This document shows positions 25,555 to 33,067 of a stretch of 37,624 bases of DNA, in pieces. Within the stretch, counting starts at the first letter, position 1. Every line of letters begins with the position of its first letter. Source of the DNA: Comamonadaceae bacterium. GTDB taxonomy: Bacteria > Pseudomonadota > Gammaproteobacteria > Burkholderiales > Burkholderiaceae_C. The stretch is from assembly GCA_947447615.1 (NCBI GenBank), contig CANFJQ010000011.1, positions 1-37,624 on the forward strand, read 5' to 3'. A program made the translations under genes and the position numbers. The notes under the pieces are model-generated. The model was given only the letters and a program-made list of their open reading frames with translations. It did not search any database and had not been told where the DNA came from.

Positions 25555-26256
25555 TCACAAGGGTAAAAACCCGCTTTCGCGTCGCATGTCGGCATGCTCG
25601 TCGTCGCTGAGCAGGCGCGCCAGCAAATGCGCCGACACCCGGCGCTGCGCGGCGCTGCAAACCCCGGCGGTATAGACCGTGGCCAACTCAAAAGCCGGCG
25701 GTAAATCTGCCACCAGTTGCACGCCTGGGGTAATCAAAATCTCTGTCACTTGCGTGCAGCCAATCGGGTGGGCGTCGCTGCTGGAAGCCATTGCCGTCAT
25801 CGCTGCATTGCCATTGGGGTAGGGCCGCACGCGCGCCGCCACGGTGTCTTCAATGCCCAATTGCTGCATTACTTTTTTGAAATGGATCCCGGCTGTAGCC
25901 AATTGCGGATCAGGCATATAGATCGCGTCCGCCGCCAGCAGGGCTGCACGCAGACTGTCAGCGTCACGCACGTCTGGCAGCGTAGAACCTTGTTTTACCG
26001 CGATACTGGTCTTCACTGTGCCCAGATCGGTAATGCCATCGGCCCGCACGATGCCCGCTTGTGCCAATTGCGCAATTAGTGGCCGCGTCAAAATCAACAG
26101 GTCGCAAGCCGCACCCTCGGCCAGCTTTTTTTGCATCGCACCCACTGCGCCGAAAGTGGCTTGCAGGTGGTCGCCACTGGCGCGTTCAAACGCGTCTTGC
26201 AGCTTGCGCACCAGTCCTTGCGCGGCGCCGCCGCTGAGCACATGAAAGTCGGCCAT
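25555..26256 (-). CDS. ModA-like substrate-binding domain protein without signal peptide
   Basis: A 233-residue protein: FHVLSGGAAQGLVRKLQDAFERASG, ATFGAVGAMQKKLAEGAACDLLILTRPLI and IGCTQVTEI match the type II periplasmic binding fold of the molybdate-binding family (ModA). Unlike ModA it begins MADFHVLSGG with no export signal, so it should stay in the cytoplasm unless the start is wrong; no upstream in-frame extension exists because the Bug gene ends 4 nt before. It is the last gene of a four-gene operon (FAH protein, two Bug proteins, this). It may be a ligand-sensing or unrelated enzyme-like derivative; no ModBC genes are near. Confidence 0.75.
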   Translation of the reverse strand: MADFHVLSGGAAQGLVRKLQDAFERASGDHLQATFGAVGAMQKKLAEGAACDLLILTRPLIAQLAQAGIVRADGITDLGTVKTSIAVKQGSTLPDVRDADSLRAALLAADAIYMPDPQLATAGIHFKKVMQQLGIEDTVAARVRPYPNGNAAMTAMASSSDAHPIGCTQVTEILITPGVQLVADLPPAFELATVYTAGVCSAAQRRVSAHLLARLLSDDEHADMRRESGFLPL

Positions 26257-26260
26257 GGTC

Positions 26261-27229
26261 TTAGTCCAGCTTGATATTGGCGCTCTTAATCACATGCGCC
26301 CATTTGGCAATGTCGTCGTTCAGGTATTTGTCAAACTGCGCCGGGTTCATCACCATCGGCACCGCGCCTTGCTTGCCCCAGGTTTGTTTTATTTCGGCTT
26401 GCCCCACAATCTGGCTGATCGCTTCGTTGAGCTTATCGACAATCGCTTTGGGCGTATTTTTTGGCGCCATCACGCCGAGCCAAATAGTGGCCTCGTAGCC
26501 GGGCACGCCAGCTTCGCTGACGGTGGGTACATCGGGCATCACTTCGGAGCGTTGCTTGCCCGTAGTCGCCAGGGCCTTCACTTTGCCAGCCTTAGCCTGC
26601 TCGGTCATGGTGGTTACCGCGTCAAACATCATTTCTACCTGGCCGCCCAGCACATCGGTGCGCGCACCGGCGCTGCCTTTGTAGGGCACGTGTGTGATCG
26701 ACACCTTGGCCATGCTTTTAAACAACTCGCCAGCCATGTGGTAAGGCGTTCCGGGGCCGGAAGACGCGTAGTTCAGCTTATCCGGGTCTGCCTTGGCGCG
26801 CTTGATCAGGTCGGCAATCGAGTTGATGCCTGCGCCGGGATTGGCCACCAGCACCAGGTCGGAATAGTTGATAGGCGCCACGCCCACAAAATCGCGCATG
26901 AGTGCATACGGTTTGTTGGGGATCAGCGATTCGTTCACGGTTTGGGTGTTGGACATGACCAGCAGCGTGTAACCATCGGGCGCCGCTTTCGCCGCATAGT
27001 CGGTGCCAATCACCGAGCCAGCGCCTGGCTTGTTGTCCACCACAAAGCCCTGGCCCATGGATTCTTGCAGGCGCTGCGCCAAAAAGCGAGCATAGTTATC
27101 TGCCGGCCCACCGGCAGAAAACGGCACCACCAGTTTCACCGGGCGCGCGGGGTAAGTTTGCGCCTGTGCGCCCAGGCTTGCCAGGAGCAACGTAGAGAGC
27201 AAAACAATGCGTGTGAAGGTTTGTTTCAT
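26261..27229 (-). CDS. Bug/TctC-type tripartite tricarboxylate transporter binding protein
   Basis: A 322-residue periplasmic solute-binding protein. Signal peptide MKQTFTRIVLLSTLLLASLGAQAQ, then YPARPVKLVVPFSAGGPADNYARFLA, KAAPDGYTLLVMSNT, YASSGPGTPYHMAGELFK and VPYKGSAG, the Bug family motifs. Bug proteins bind carboxylates or small aromatic acids; TctA/TctB membrane partners are not in the window. RBS AAGGA precedes the ATG. Sits 9 nt after another Bug gene. Confidence 0.92.
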   Translation of the reverse strand: MKQTFTRIVLLSTLLLASLGAQAQTYPARPVKLVVPFSAGGPADNYARFLAQRLQESMGQGFVVDNKPGAGSVIGTDYAAKAAPDGYTLLVMSNTQTVNESLIPNKPYALMRDFVGVAPINYSDLVLVANPGAGINSIADLIKRAKADPDKLNYASSGPGTPYHMAGELFKSMAKVSITHVPYKGSAGARTDVLGGQVEMMFDAVTTMTEQAKAGKVKALATTGKQRSEVMPDVPTVSEAGVPGYEATIWLGVMAPKNTPKAIVDKLNEAISQIVGQAEIKQTWGKQGAVPMVMNPAQFDKYLNDDIAKWAHVIKSANIKLD

Positions 27230-27238
27230 GATGCGTCC

Positions 27239-28222
27239 TTATTCCACTTTGCCGATACGTTTAACCACGTCCACCATGCGCCGCACATCGACTTGCACGT
27301 ATTTTTCAAAATCCGGCGTGTCCTGGTAGAGCACCGGGCTGCCACTGTTTTGGATCACCTCGCGCACCTTGGCATCTTGCGCGGCCATGCGTGCGGCGGC
27401 GCGCAGGCGCTGCGCTACTGCATCAGGCGTGCCGCTGGGGATAAACAGGCCCGACCACTGCGCATACTCAGCGTTAAAACCACTGTCTTTGAGCGCAGGC
27501 ACATCCGGCATCGACCCAAGTGGCCCGTTGCCCCAATGCCCTAACACGCGCAGCTTGCCCGCCTTCACGTGTTGCAAGACCGTAGCCGGGCCGGTGGAAA
27601 CTGCGTCTATCTGCCCGCCTAGCAAAGCCACGACCGCAGGGCCTGCGCCGGTAAAGGGGATATGCGTCATCTTGATACCGGCCACTTGCGCCAGTATCTC
27701 CATCGGCACGTGCATGGTGCCGTAGTTGCCGGACGAGCCGTAGTTGATAGCGCCGGGCCGCTTGCGCGCGTCGTCCACAAAATCTTTCACGCTTTGCCAG
27801 GGCGCATCAGCGCGTACGGCCAGCACGGTCGGGTCAGCCGTGTAGCGCGCAATCGGGCGCAGATCGGACAGCGCGTACATGGGGTTGCGCCCCAACAAGG
27901 TATCGGCTTCGGGGATGACCGAATACGAGGACAAGGCCATCAGCACCGTATAGCCATCCGGCTTGGCCTTGGCGACCACGCCCATGCCGATGCCGCCACC
28001 GGCGCCTCCCCGGTTTTCGATCACCACCGGCTGACCCAGGTCGCGCCCCATGGCCTCAGCCACCGGTCGCGCCACGATGTCGGCCAAGCCGCCTGGCGGA
28101 AAGGGCACCACCATGGTGATGGGGTGGTTGGGGAAGGCTTGGGCCCAGCTGCTCAGCGGCAGTACCAAGCCCATAGCCAGCCCGGCTAAAAGACGCCCTA
28201 GTGGCCATTGCCTGCGTTTCAT
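27239..28222 (-). CDS. Bug/TctC-type binding protein
   Basis: A 327-residue periplasmic binding protein. Start ATG 28222 with AGGAGA upstream gives the signal peptide MKRRQWPLGRLLAGLAMGLVLPLSSWAQ; the longer frame to 28327 adds a nonsense N-terminus. FPNHPITMVVPFPPGGLADIVARPVAEAM, KAKPDGYTVLMALSS, YGSSGNYGTMHVPMEIL and IPFTGAGPAVVALLGGQIDAV are family motifs. Paired with the next Bug gene; tandem Bug genes with different sequences imply two ligands or duplication followed by divergence. Confidence 0.92.
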   Translation of the reverse strand: MKRRQWPLGRLLAGLAMGLVLPLSSWAQAFPNHPITMVVPFPPGGLADIVARPVAEAMGRDLGQPVVIENRGGAGGGIGMGVVAKAKPDGYTVLMALSSYSVIPEADTLLGRNPMYALSDLRPIARYTADPTVLAVRADAPWQSVKDFVDDARKRPGAINYGSSGNYGTMHVPMEILAQVAGIKMTHIPFTGAGPAVVALLGGQIDAVSTGPATVLQHVKAGKLRVLGHWGNGPLGSMPDVPALKDSGFNAEYAQWSGLFIPSGTPDAVAQRLRAAARMAAQDAKVREVIQNSGSPVLYQDTPDFEKYVQVDVRRMVDVVKRIGKVE

Positions 28223-28298
28223 TTTGTGTCTCCTAGTTATTTCTTCAATGCCTATCCGCAGCGCGGTATGTTTCCAACTTGCAAGTACCGAGGCGGGT

Positions 28299-29168
28299 TC
28301 AGACCATGCGGTTCTCCAGCACCCCAATGCCTTCTATTTCAATGCGCACGCTGTCACCGGCTTTCAGGTATTGCGGCGGCTTCATGCCCATGCCTACTCC
28401 GGCTGGCGTCCCGCTGGCAATCAAGTCGCCGGGGAGCAGGGTAATGCCGCGCGAAATGGTTTCGATCAGCGTGGGAATACCAAAAATTAAATTTGCTGTG
28501 TTGGCGTCCTGCCGCAAATCGCCGTTCACCCAGCAACGCACCTGCACCGCGTTGCCGTCCATGGCCTGCGCCGTCACCGCCCAGGGGCCCATAGGGCAAA
28601 AGGTGTCAAAGGACTTGCCCAAATCCCATTGCTGGTGCCGCATCTGCACGTCACGTGCCGTCACATCGTTCACGATGGAATAGCCCCACACATGTTCCAT
28701 TGCTTCTTGCGCGCTGATGTTTTTGCCGCCTTTGCCGATCACGATCAACAACTCGGCCTCGTAGTCAATCTGCTCGGACACGCCATGCGGAATGTGCACC
28801 ACATCGGTCGGTCCCACCACGCACTCGGGCACTTTGGTAAACACAATCGGCCAGGCCTCCACCGCCGCGCTGTTGTCCTTGAATACCGAGGCTTGTAATT
28901 CTTTGGCATGGGCGTGGTAGTTGCGCCCTACGCACCAAATATTGCGCCTTGGCAGCGGGAAGGGCGCCTCCAGGCGCACGGTGTATAAAGGGATAGGCGC
29001 TCCGTCATGGGGCGGCGCGGGCTGGCCTTGCGCGCTGAGCTCCACCAGCGCCAGCACCCCCAAGTGCGCCTCGGACGCGCTCAAAGCCAGGGCTTGGATT
29101 TGTAAACCGTCATGGGACACCACGCCTACGCGCCTAGCGCCGTCCAACTCAAAACATGCATAGCGCAT
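28299..29168 (-). CDS. Fumarylacetoacetate hydrolase (FAH) family protein
   Basis: A 289-residue enzyme. C-terminal FAH domain: GRNYHAHAKE (82-90), metal triad Glu137, Glu139 (in IDYEAELLIVIGK) and Asp168 (SIVNDVTARD), KSFDTFCPMGPW, and ISRGITLLPGDLIASGTPAGVG. Members hydrolyse or decarboxylate acylpyruvates or catechol-cleavage products (e.g. 2-hydroxyhepta-2,4-diene-1,7-dioate isomerase group). It is first in the operon with two Bug genes, linking uptake and breakdown. RBS AGGAGA precedes the ATG. The 111-bp gap to brnA downstream of its start region shows no other gene. Confidence 0.9.
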   Translation of the reverse strand: MRYACFELDGARRVGVVSHDGLQIQALALSASEAHLGVLALVELSAQGQPAPPHDGAPIPLYTVRLEAPFPLPRRNIWCVGRNYHAHAKELQASVFKDNSAAVEAWPIVFTKVPECVVGPTDVVHIPHGVSEQIDYEAELLIVIGKGGKNISAQEAMEHVWGYSIVNDVTARDVQMRHQQWDLGKSFDTFCPMGPWAVTAQAMDGNAVQVRCWVNGDLRQDANTANLIFGIPTLIETISRGITLLPGDLIASGTPAGVGMGMKPPQYLKAGDSVRIEIEGIGVLENRMV

Positions 29169-29279
29169 GAAATTTCTCCTACTGGTAATGCCCGGGCCAC
29201 TGGCCCGTCGGCTTATCTTGCCGCGTTATACCGGAGAATTGCGCTGGCGGGCAATCGCTAGCGCTGGTCCTTGGGGGCT

Positions 29280-29594
29280 TCAGGCTGGGCCAGATGCGGG
29301 CGCATGGGCCGCTAGCAGTTCGGCGGCGCGGGTTTGCCAGCCCTTTCCGCTGGCGCGCCAGCGGGTTAGCACCTCTTCGTCCAGGCGCAAGGTCGTGGGC
29401 ACTTTGTGGGTTTCTTTCAAGCTGCCTTTCGGTCGGCCGCGCATTACCGCGCGGGCTAGCGCTTTGCCTTGGACTGGCGAAATGTCATTACCGTTGAGCT
29501 GCCAGGTACCCATTGCCAGTTCGGCTTCCGTCAATTCCGGCGCGTCATCCGGATCGGTCCAGGGCTTGGTTGAATTTTTGGATTTCACGGGCAT
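29280..29594 (-). CDS. brnA: BrnA-family antitoxin
   Basis: A 104-residue protein. ELTEAELAMGTWQLNGNDIS, VMRGRPKGSLKETHKVPTTLRLDEEVLTRWRASGKGWQTRAAELLAAH is the BrnA signature, with a ribbon-helix-helix C-terminal domain (about 65-98). Second gene of the pair after brnT, the normal order; the 50-nt overlap with brnT means strict translational coupling. It neutralises BrnT and represses the promoter. Confidence 0.92.
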   Translation of the reverse strand: MPVKSKNSTKPWTDPDDAPELTEAELAMGTWQLNGNDISPVQGKALARAVMRGRPKGSLKETHKVPTTLRLDEEVLTRWRASGKGWQTRAAELLAAHAPASGPA

Positions 29595-29826
29595 TGGCTT
29601 TCCTCATAGAGATGATGCGGCGAGCCGCGCCGCGCGGAGTCCAGACAATGACCACCAGCCGCTGGCCCAGAAATGCCAGCGTAATGAAGCGATCTTCGCC
29701 ATAGGCTTTTCGAGCATCCGCAAACGTGAAACTTAGGCCGCTGAATGCCGCAAGGCAATCTGCAAAGTCCAAATCTCGGTGGCGCAGCGTAAGCGCCTGT
29801 TTGCGTGGATCGAATTCGATCTGCAT
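29545..29826 (-). CDS. brnT: BrnT-family ribonuclease toxin
   Basis: A 93-residue RelE-fold toxin. IEFDPRKQALTLRHRDLDFADCLAAF, ARKAYGEDRFITLAFLGQRLVVIVWTPRG and RRIISMRKANAREIQKF hold the conserved Arg and Lys residues of BrnT. It would cleave mRNA under stress. The frame is intact. It starts at the edge of the AT-rich operator (29834-29852). Confidence 0.92.
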   Translation of the reverse strand: MQIEFDPRKQALTLRHRDLDFADCLAAFSGLSFTFADARKAYGEDRFITLAFLGQRLVVIVWTPRGAARRIISMRKANAREIQKFNQALDRSG

Positions 29827-29833
29827 TTATTTA

Positions 29834-29852
29834 ATTGTACATTTAATTAAAT
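29834..29852 (-). promoter_or_regulatory. AT-rich brnTA promoter/operator
   Basis: ATTTAATTAAAT at 29841-29852 is a perfect 12-bp palindrome. Read on the minus strand, TACAAT (29839-29834) resembles a -10 box only 8 nt before the brnT start codon, so transcripts would begin at or next to the ATG. No good -35 box was found. The palindrome is a plausible BrnA binding site. Confidence 0.45.
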
Positions 29853-29910
29853 AGCGATGGCCAGGTCTGAGCTTCAGCCCTGCAAAATGCCAGCGACCGT
29901 CATGTGCGGT

Positions 29911-30019
29911 GGATAGGTTCCTATCCGGATATCGAAAAAAATTCAATATACCGCATTCATTAGCAAAAACATATTTAACTGCGAGAGCTGCCCCTGCATT
30001 TAGGGTAGCTAAGGCTACC
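29911..30019. repeat. Two small perfect hairpins between brnT and the hydrolase gene
   Basis: GGATAGG-TT-CCTATCC at 29911-29926 and GGTAGC-TAAG-GCTACC at 30004-30019 are perfect inverted repeats with 2- and 4-nt loops. Neither is followed by a T run, so they are not clear terminators. They lie in a 231-bp region between the brnTA start and the end of the alpha/beta hydrolase gene that otherwise holds only the brnTA operator. Confidence 0.4.
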
Positions 30020-30057
30020 TCCAGCACGCTGGTGAAGCTGCCGCAGCAGTGAGGCTG

Positions 30058-30789
30058 CTAAGTCGCAGCCGCCAACAACACCTCCGCCAATTCCCTCGGT
30101 GCGCTGATCATCGGGTCATGCCCGGTGGCCAGTTCCAGGGTGCGGGTGCCGGGCAGCCACAGGCCGTCCCAGAACTTGGGGTCGTTCACGCGCGGCCAGA
30201 TGGCGTCTATGGTGGCCAGGGTGGGGCGGGTGCAGTGGATGTAGGTGCGCGGCACGCGGGCTACGCGTGCGGGGTCAAAGTCCAGCACATCGGTGTAAGG
30301 ATGGCCGGGGTGCGGCGTTTGGCGGCGGGCCACCCAAGCGGCATCTTCGCCCTCCAGGCCAAAGAGCTCGGGCCCCGGCGGCGGAAAACTGTACAGCCGG
30401 TTGGCGCGCGCGGCGTTCATGCGCGCCTCACGGGTGGCGCTGGCGTGGGTAGCGCTCCAGGCTTCGCCAGGTTTGGGCACGACCGCGTCCACATAGACCA
30501 AATGGCGCAGCCGCTCGGGAACGCGGTCGGCCACGCCGGTGCCCACCATGCCGGCGTAGGAATGCACCACCAGCACCACGTCTTGCAGTTCCTCGTTGTC
30601 GATAGCGGCCACCACGTCCTGGATATGCGTGCTCAGGTGGATATCGGGCGAGAGCAGGTGGGCCCGTTCGCCCACGCCCGTTAGCGTGAGCGCATGCACG
30701 CGATGGCCTTGCGCTTGCAGCAAGTCCACCACCCGGCGCCAACACCAAGCGCCATGCCAGGCGCCGTGAACGAGTATGTAATTTGCCAT
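30058..30789 (-). CDS. Alpha/beta hydrolase (esterase-like)
   Basis: A 243-residue hydrolase: MANYILVHGAWHGAWCWRRVV with the oxyanion HGAWHG, TLTGVGERAHL, VVLVVHSYAGM (nucleophile Ser77), and ATGHDPMIS near the C-terminus with the catalytic histidine. This is the salicylate-esterase/hydroxynitrile-lyase-like group, often esterases of aromatic acids. ATG 30789 is chosen over 30837 because the HGAW motif starts at residue 8. Divergent from the LigW-like gene with 186 bp between starts. Confidence 0.87.
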   Translation of the reverse strand: MANYILVHGAWHGAWCWRRVVDLLQAQGHRVHALTLTGVGERAHLLSPDIHLSTHIQDVVAAIDNEELQDVVLVVHSYAGMVGTGVADRVPERLRHLVYVDAVVPKPGEAWSATHASATREARMNAARANRLYSFPPPGPELFGLEGEDAAWVARRQTPHPGHPYTDVLDFDPARVARVPRTYIHCTRPTLATIDAIWPRVNDPKFWDGLWLPGTRTLELATGHDPMISAPRELAEVLLAAAT

Positions 30790-30975
30790 GGAGGACCTCG
30801 CGAAAAAACTTGCAATAGTTCGCCGGGAGCATAGCACCGGGCCTAGGGTTTACCCACAGGGCGGCGCCTTAGCTGGCTGCTAGCATGCGCCCCAACTGCA
30901 AGCCCCTTGGGCTTTTCGTTGGCATGGGCCGGGTACGGCGCATGGCCTTTGCCTTATTACAAGCGCCACAAAAGA

Positions 30976-32043
30976 ATGTCTGCCACTTCCCTACCTCAAC
31001 GCCCCTACCGCCGCATCGCCACCGAAGAGGCTTTTTCGCCGCCGCAGATGCTGGAAATCTACCGCCGCATTCTGGACAAGCCGGATGTGGATGTCGGTTT
31101 TAAACACCTCATGGGTTTTTACATGCAGAGCCCCAGCGAGCGGGCGCAGCACATCATGCGCTGCCTGGTGGACTTGGACGATTTACGCTTGCAGCACATG
31201 GACGAGGCAGGGGTGGATGTGCAGGTGATCGGCCTGACCTCGCCCGGCGTGCAAATCATGGACAAAGACACCGCCGTCGCCTTTGCCCCGGTGGCTAACG
31301 ACCTGCTGGCCGATGCCATGCGCCGCCACCCGGACCGCTTGGTGGGCATGATTGCCGTGGCGCCGCAAGACCCGCAGGCAGCGGCGCGCGAGATAGAGCG
31401 CGGTGTGCAGCAACTAGGCATGCACTCGGTGGTGATCAATTCGCATACCCAGGGCGAGTATTTGTCCGACCCCAAGTTCTGGCCGATTTTTGAGGCGGCG
31501 CAGGCCCTGGATACACCTATTTATTTGCACCCCAATGCGATGCCCGCCAGCATGATCCAGCACTTCATTGAAGCGGGCCTGGACGGCGCGATTTACGGTT
31601 TCGGCGTGGAGACGGGCTTGCACGCTTTGCGCCTAATCACTGCCGGCGTGTTTGACCGCTTTCCCAAGCTGCAAATTATTTTGGGCCACATGGGCGAGGC
31701 TTTGCCCTTTTGGGCGTACCGCTTGGACTATATGCATGCCGCCACCGTCAAGTCGCAGCGCTACCCCAGCGTGCAGCCGCTGCAGCGCAAGCCCAGCGAC
31801 TATTTGCGCGAAAATTTTCACATCACCAACAGCGGCGTGGCCTGGGGCCCGGCCCTGAAGTTCACGCAAGACTTTATGGGGCCGGACCGTGTGTTGTACG
31901 CCATGGACTATCCCTACCAGTACGCGCCCCAGGAGGTGGAGATTCTGGAAAATCTGGATATGGCGCCGCAGGTGCGAAAGGCTTTTTTCCAGGACAACGC
32001 CGAGCGTTTATTCAAAATCGCACCGGCAAAACCAAGCATTTAA
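30976..32043 (+). CDS. LigW-like aromatic acid decarboxylase (amidohydrolase superfamily)
   Basis: A 355-residue metal-dependent decarboxylase of the ACMSD family. RIATEEAF (Glu17), MQSPSER (Arg56), LTSPGVQ, APQDPQAAAREI, INSHTQGEYL, YLHPNAMP (His185), LGHMGEALPFW (His238) and LYAMDYPYQYAP (Asp311) match, in order and spacing, the metal and substrate residues of 5-carboxyvanillate decarboxylase LigW from Sphingomonads. It should remove a ring carboxylate from a hydroxybenzoate. The exact substrate is inferred. ATG 30976 is the likely start; the frame continues to 30907. Cotranscribed with a Bug gene 29 nt downstream. Confidence 0.85.
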   Translation: MSATSLPQRPYRRIATEEAFSPPQMLEIYRRILDKPDVDVGFKHLMGFYMQSPSERAQHIMRCLVDLDDLRLQHMDEAGVDVQVIGLTSPGVQIMDKDTAVAFAPVANDLLADAMRRHPDRLVGMIAVAPQDPQAAAREIERGVQQLGMHSVVINSHTQGEYLSDPKFWPIFEAAQALDTPIYLHPNAMPASMIQHFIEAGLDGAIYGFGVETGLHALRLITAGVFDRFPKLQIILGHMGEALPFWAYRLDYMHAATVKSQRYPSVQPLQRKPSDYLRENFHITNSGVAWGPALKFTQDFMGPDRVLYAMDYPYQYAPQEVEILENLDMAPQVRKAFFQDNAERLFKIAPAKPSI

Positions 32044-32072
32044 TTGAGTAATTTTGTAAAGGAGAGTCGCGC

Positions 32073-33053
32073 ATGGGATGGATAAATCGCAGATATCTGG
32101 CCGCATCGGCCGCAGCTTTGATGGCCACACTTAGCCTGGGCGCAGCGGCCCAAGGCGCCTTTCCCGCGCAGTCGATCAAAATCATTGTGCCCTTCACGCC
32201 GGGCACGGGCATGGACACGATTGCGCGTACCGTGGCGCCGCGCCTGAGCGAGCGGCTGGGCCAGCCGGTGGTCGTGCAAAACCAGGCCGGCGCCAGCGGC
32301 AATATCGGTGCCGACGCGGTGGCCAAATCCACGCCAGACGGTTATACCGTGCTGATGGGTGCCAACACTATGTTGATGGCTGCGCAGATGTACAACAACG
32401 TGAACTTTGACCCGGTGAAAGATTTTTCATCCGTGTCCATGTCCGCCTACGGCTCTTTGATGTTGGTGGCTAACCCCAAGACCGGCTTCAAAAATTTACC
32501 AGACCTTATCAAACAGGCCCAGGCCCGCCCTGGTGCCATCAGCTTTGGCTCGCCCGGTGTGGGTACGCCCCACCACATGGCGATGGAGTTGTTCAAGCTG
32601 GAGTCCAACACCTTTATGTTGCACGTGCCCTACCGGGGTTCGGCTGGTTATACGCAAGATTTGCTCAGTGGCGAGGTGAACGTGGGCTTTTTGCCGGTGC
32701 ATGTGGCGCAAGGCTTTGTCAAAAGCGGGCGCCTGGTGGCACTGGCCTTGGGCAGCCCCAAGCGCCATCCGGTGGCACCCGAGGTACCCACCTTTGACGA
32801 GCTAGGCGTTAAGCGCATCGACGTAGACCTGTGGTATGCGTTTTTCGTACCCAGCAAAACATCGCCCGAGGTGGTGGCCCGCTTAAACACGGAAATCACC
32901 GCCATCTTGCGCCAGGCCGATGTGAAAGAGATGCTGGGCAAGGCCGGTTTGGACGCCGTGCCATCGACGCCTGCTGAGTTGACGGGCATCGTCGCCAAAG
33001 ACTATCCGCGCTGGGGCAATGTGATTCGCACCAAGAAAATTTCTGCGGAGTAA
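32073..33053 (+). CDS. Bug/TctC-type binding protein (third copy)
   Basis: A 326-residue periplasmic protein with signal peptide MGWINRRYLAASAAALMATL and cut near AAAQG. FPAQSIKIIVPFTPGTGMDTIARTVAPRL, KSTPDGYTVLMGAN, FGSPGVGTPHHMAMELFK and VPYRGSAGYTQDLL are Bug motifs. AAAGGAG precedes the ATG. Linked to the decarboxylase gene, so its ligand is probably the carboxylated aromatic that the decarboxylase uses. Its sequence differs clearly from the two Bug proteins at 26261-28222. Confidence 0.92.
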   Translation: MGWINRRYLAASAAALMATLSLGAAAQGAFPAQSIKIIVPFTPGTGMDTIARTVAPRLSERLGQPVVVQNQAGASGNIGADAVAKSTPDGYTVLMGANTMLMAAQMYNNVNFDPVKDFSSVSMSAYGSLMLVANPKTGFKNLPDLIKQAQARPGAISFGSPGVGTPHHMAMELFKLESNTFMLHVPYRGSAGYTQDLLSGEVNVGFLPVHVAQGFVKSGRLVALALGSPKRHPVAPEVPTFDELGVKRIDVDLWYAFFVPSKTSPEVVARLNTEITAILRQADVKEMLGKAGLDAVPSTPAELTGIVAKDYPRWGNVIRTKKISAE

Positions 33054-33067
33054 GAGGCTAGGGCGCT

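Noticed and set aside
26255-27544. A 429-codon open frame on + across the two Bug genes
   Set aside because: It lies fully antisense to well-conserved Bug genes with signal peptides and ribosome binding sites; its product is His/Arg-rich with no known domain.
29827-30027. A 66-codon minus-strand frame upstream of brnT
   Set aside because: No domain or clear ribosome binding site; it runs through the brnTA operator.
30900-30916. AAGCCC-CTT-GGGCTT hairpin with a short T run as a terminator
   Set aside because: The loop has only three bases and the T run only two more bases, and it lies between two divergent starts with no transcript to end.
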